Positions 5,684-7,083 of a stretch of DNA of 7,083 nucleotides are shown here, in pieces (position 1 is the stretch's first letter; each line of letters opens with the position of its first letter). The notes beneath the pieces were generated by a model that made no database searches, had not been told where the DNA came from, and worked only from the letters and a program-made list of their open reading frames with translations. Source of the stretch: Rhodobacter sp. (GTDB lineage Bacteria; Pseudomonadota; Alphaproteobacteria; Rhodobacterales; Rhodobacteraceae); NCBI GenBank assembly GCA_027482795.1, contig JAIXVS010000294.1:1-7083 (forward strand). The letters run 5' to 3'. The translations under genes and the position numbers were made by a program.

Positions 5684-6229
5684 ATGACCCGCAAGCCTAC
5701 CCCAGCCCCAATGCCCAGCAGCGAACGCGCCACGCGCGGGTTTAAACCTGCCTCTGGTTTGCTGGCAGGCCAAATTCGCCATGTGGGGGAATCTCGGGGC
5801 TTTGCCATTGCCAAATTGCTGACCCATTGGGCGGAAATTGTGGGGAGCGACATGGCCGCGCAAACCCGCCCTGTAAAGGTGGGCTATGGGCGCGAAGGCA
5901 TGGGCGGCACGCTGACGCTGCTGGTGATGGGGGCCGCCGCCCCGCTGGTAGAGATGCAAAAAGAAAAGTTGCGCGCGGCGGTGAATGCCGTTTACGGATA
6001 TTCAGCGATTGCGCGCATTATCCTGACGCAAACCGCCAGCACGGGCTTTGCCGAAGGGCAGGCCGAATTTGCGCCCGCGCCCGTGGCGGCCAAACCCCCC
6101 GCCCCCCCGCCCGAGATTATCGCGAGGGCCAGCGCCGAGGCGGCCCCGATTAAAGACCAAGACCTGCGCCGCGCGCTTGCAACTTTGGCGCAAAACGTTC
6201 ACCTTAAAAACCAAACCAAAAAAGGGTAA
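5684..6229 (+). CDS. dciA: DciA/DUF721 family protein
   Basis: This 181-residue protein belongs to the DUF721 family, whose studied members (DciA) interact with the replicative helicase DnaB and help load it in bacteria lacking DnaC or DnaI. The conserved domain covers about residues 24-117: LLAGQI, then HWAEIVGSDMA (48-58) with its characteristic tryptophan and IVG, a strand TLTLLVMGAAA, then LVEMQKEKLRAAVNAVYGY and a final strand. The remainder, from about 125, is rich in alanine and proline with several consecutive prolines (137-143) and is probably disordered, ending in a short basic helix. Alphaproteobacterial DciA-type proteins often carry such a tail. The ATG at 5684 is the first in-frame ATG near the conserved part, but its ribosome binding site is weak. 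The gene is divergent from mutY and sits five bases before dsbA. The family is firm; DciA function is inferred by homology. Confidence 0.82.
   Translation: MTRKPTPAPMPSSERATRGFKPASGLLAGQIRHVGESRGFAIAKLLTHWAEIVGSDMAAQTRPVKVGYGREGMGGTLTLLVMGAAAPLVEMQKEKLRAAVNAVYGYSAIARIILTQTASTGFAEGQAEFAPAPVAAKPPAPPPEIIARASAEAAPIKDQDLRRALATLAQNVHLKNQTKKG
6217..6226 (+). promoter_or_regulatory. Ribosome binding site of dsbA inside the dciA 3' end
   Basis: A purine run ending in AAAGGG lies in the last codons of the upstream gene, seven bases before the dsbA ATG at 6234. Its placement implies that ribosomes finishing dciA pass over the dsbA start region, so the two genes are probably coupled. Confidence 0.55.
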
Positions 6230-6233
6230 TCTG

Positions 6234-6866
6234 ATGTTGTTTTCCAAGAACCTGATCGCCGTGGCTGCCGTGGCCTTTTCGATGATGGCCAGCGCCGCCA
6301 TGGCGCAAACCACGCCCGAAGCGGCCCCTGCCCAGCCGATTGAAATTGTCGATTTCGGCATTGGCCCCGTGGATGCCAAGGTCAAGGTCATTGAATACGC
6401 CAGCTTTACCTGCCCGCATTGCGCCAATTTCCATGCCACAACCTATCCGCAACTGAAGGCCGAATATATCGACACGGGCAAAATTCGCTTTGAATACCGC
6501 GAGGTGTATTTTGACCGTTATGGGTTGTGGGCCGCGATGATTGCCCGCTGCGGCGGCGAGATGCGCTATTTCGGTATTGCCGACATGGTGTTTGATCAGC
6601 AAAAAGAATGGGCTGCCAGCGAAGACCCAACCGCCGTTGTGGAAAGCCTAAAGAAAATCGGCCGCGCAGCAGGTCTGGAAGATGCGGCGATGGACGCCTG
6701 TATGCAAGATAAGGCCAAGGCCGAGGCGATGATCGCCCATTACGAGAAAAACTTTGCCGCCGATGGAATCGAAGGCACACCGACCTTTATGATCAACGGC
6801 ACCAAACATTCCAACATGTCCTACGAGGATATGAAGGCCATTCTTGATGCCGAATTGGCCAAGTAA
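6234..6866 (+). CDS. Periplasmic DsbA-like thiol:disulfide oxidoreductase
   Basis: This 210-residue protein is a thioredoxin-fold DsbA-type oxidoreductase, expected to form or rearrange disulfide bonds in periplasmic proteins. Residues 1-24 form a classic signal peptide: a basic start, a hydrophobic core and a cleavage site after AMA. The active site is C60-P-H-C63 in YASFTCPHCANFH, a typical DsbA dipeptide. The cis-proline loop is GTPTF with P183. A helical insertion lies between about 105 and 175. Two further cysteines, C106 and C156, lie in that helical part, which fits the second disulfide reported for alphaproteobacterial DsbA proteins such as Wolbachia alpha-DsbA1. The ATG is supported by GGG at 6224-6226. 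No DsbB partner is in the window. The gene lies between the dciA-like gene and the CoA-transferase, probably in one unit. Confidence 0.9.
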   Translation: MLFSKNLIAVAAVAFSMMASAAMAQTTPEAAPAQPIEIVDFGIGPVDAKVKVIEYASFTCPHCANFHATTYPQLKAEYIDTGKIRFEYREVYFDRYGLWAAMIARCGGEMRYFGIADMVFDQQKEWAASEDPTAVVESLKKIGRAAGLEDAAMDACMQDKAKAEAMIAHYEKNFAADGIEGTPTFMINGTKHSNMSYEDMKAILDAELAK

Positions 6867-7083
6867 ATGCACCCGCTGTCTGGCGTAAAGGTGATTGAAT
6901 TGGCGCGCATTCTGGCTGGCCCTTGGGCTGGCCAGACTTTGGCCGATTTGGGCGCAGATGTGATCAAGGTGGAAAGCCCCGAAGGCGATGACACCCGCCG
7001 CTGGGGCCCGCCCTTTATCGACCATGATGGCGAGAAAACTGCCGCCTATTTCTTTGCCACCAATCGCGGCAAGCGCGGGATCA
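6867..7083 (+). CDS. CaiB/BaiF family CoA-transferase (5' part only)
   Basis: The first 72 codons of a class III CoA-transferase are present and the window ends inside the gene. Such enzymes move CoA between carboxylic acids, and members act on carnitine, formate/oxalate, succinate or 2-methylacyl substrates. The N-terminal signature is clear: PLSGVKVIELARILAGPW, then LADLGADVIKVE followed by GDDTRRWGPPF, and FFATNRGKRGI, where the NRGK run is typical of CoA contacts. The catalytic aspartate lies further downstream and cannot be checked. The ATG abuts the dsbA stop directly (TAA then ATG, no gap). Its ribosome binding site is weak, so it probably depends on translation of dsbA. The substrate cannot be told from this part. 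Confidence 0.88.
   Translation, partial: MHPLSGVKVIELARILAGPWAGQTLADLGADVIKVESPEGDDTRRWGPPFIDHDGEKTAAYFFATNRGKRGI

Noticed and set aside
6048..6233. N-terminal extension of the DsbA frame into dciA
   Set aside because: The extension is Pro/Arg-rich out-of-frame sequence. The ATG at 6234 gives a clean signal peptide and has a ribosome binding site.
1..7083. Defence island, prophage, transposon, CRISPR or restriction-modification system
   Set aside because: No transposase, integrase, direct-repeat array or restriction endonuclease was seen. The methyltransferase has all the hallmarks of the orphan cell-cycle CcrM type.

Overview
The window looks like a piece of an alphaproteobacterial chromosome, most likely from the Rhodobacteraceae (roseobacter group). 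The evidence is high G+C coding with G/C-rich third positions, a CcrM-type GANTC methyltransferase, a DUF1285 protein, a DciA/DUF721 protein and an alpha-type DsbA. Genes are tightly packed, with several stop/start overlaps or abutments. No mobile element, CRISPR array, rRNA or tRNA was seen. I do not see a clearly novel multi-gene defence or mobile system. The window is mostly conserved housekeeping genes plus a few accessory ones.

Layout. (1) Plus strand, 4-2049: a DUF1285 protein, a hydroxypyruvate isomerase-like protein (overlapping the first by three bases) and ribonuclease HII, apparently one transcription unit. (2) Plus strand, 2050-3350: an 84-base gap with a candidate promoter, a GANTC site and a small leader hairpin, then ccrM, then a strong intrinsic terminator. 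(3) Minus strand, 5592 down to 3378: mutY followed by an AlkB-like membrane hydroxylase, convergent with ccrM. (4) Plus strand from 5684 to the window end: a DciA/DUF721 protein, a secreted DsbA-like thiol oxidoreductase and the start of a CaiB/BaiF CoA-transferase. Units 3 and 4 diverge from a 91-base region where a perfect 15-base palindrome overlaps the candidate -10 elements on both strands.

How the genes relate. Four genes serve genome replication and upkeep: rnhB (RNA primer and ribonucleotide removal), ccrM (cell-cycle adenine methylation), mutY (8-oxoG:A repair) and dciA (replicative helicase loading). Metabolic and envelope genes (hydroxypyruvate isomerase, alkane hydroxylase, DsbA, CoA-transferase) are interleaved and appear co-transcribed with them. 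GANTC, the expected CcrM target, is rare here (7 sites by hand scan). Three of the seven lie at or next to ccrM, and one of these sits just upstream of its candidate promoter.
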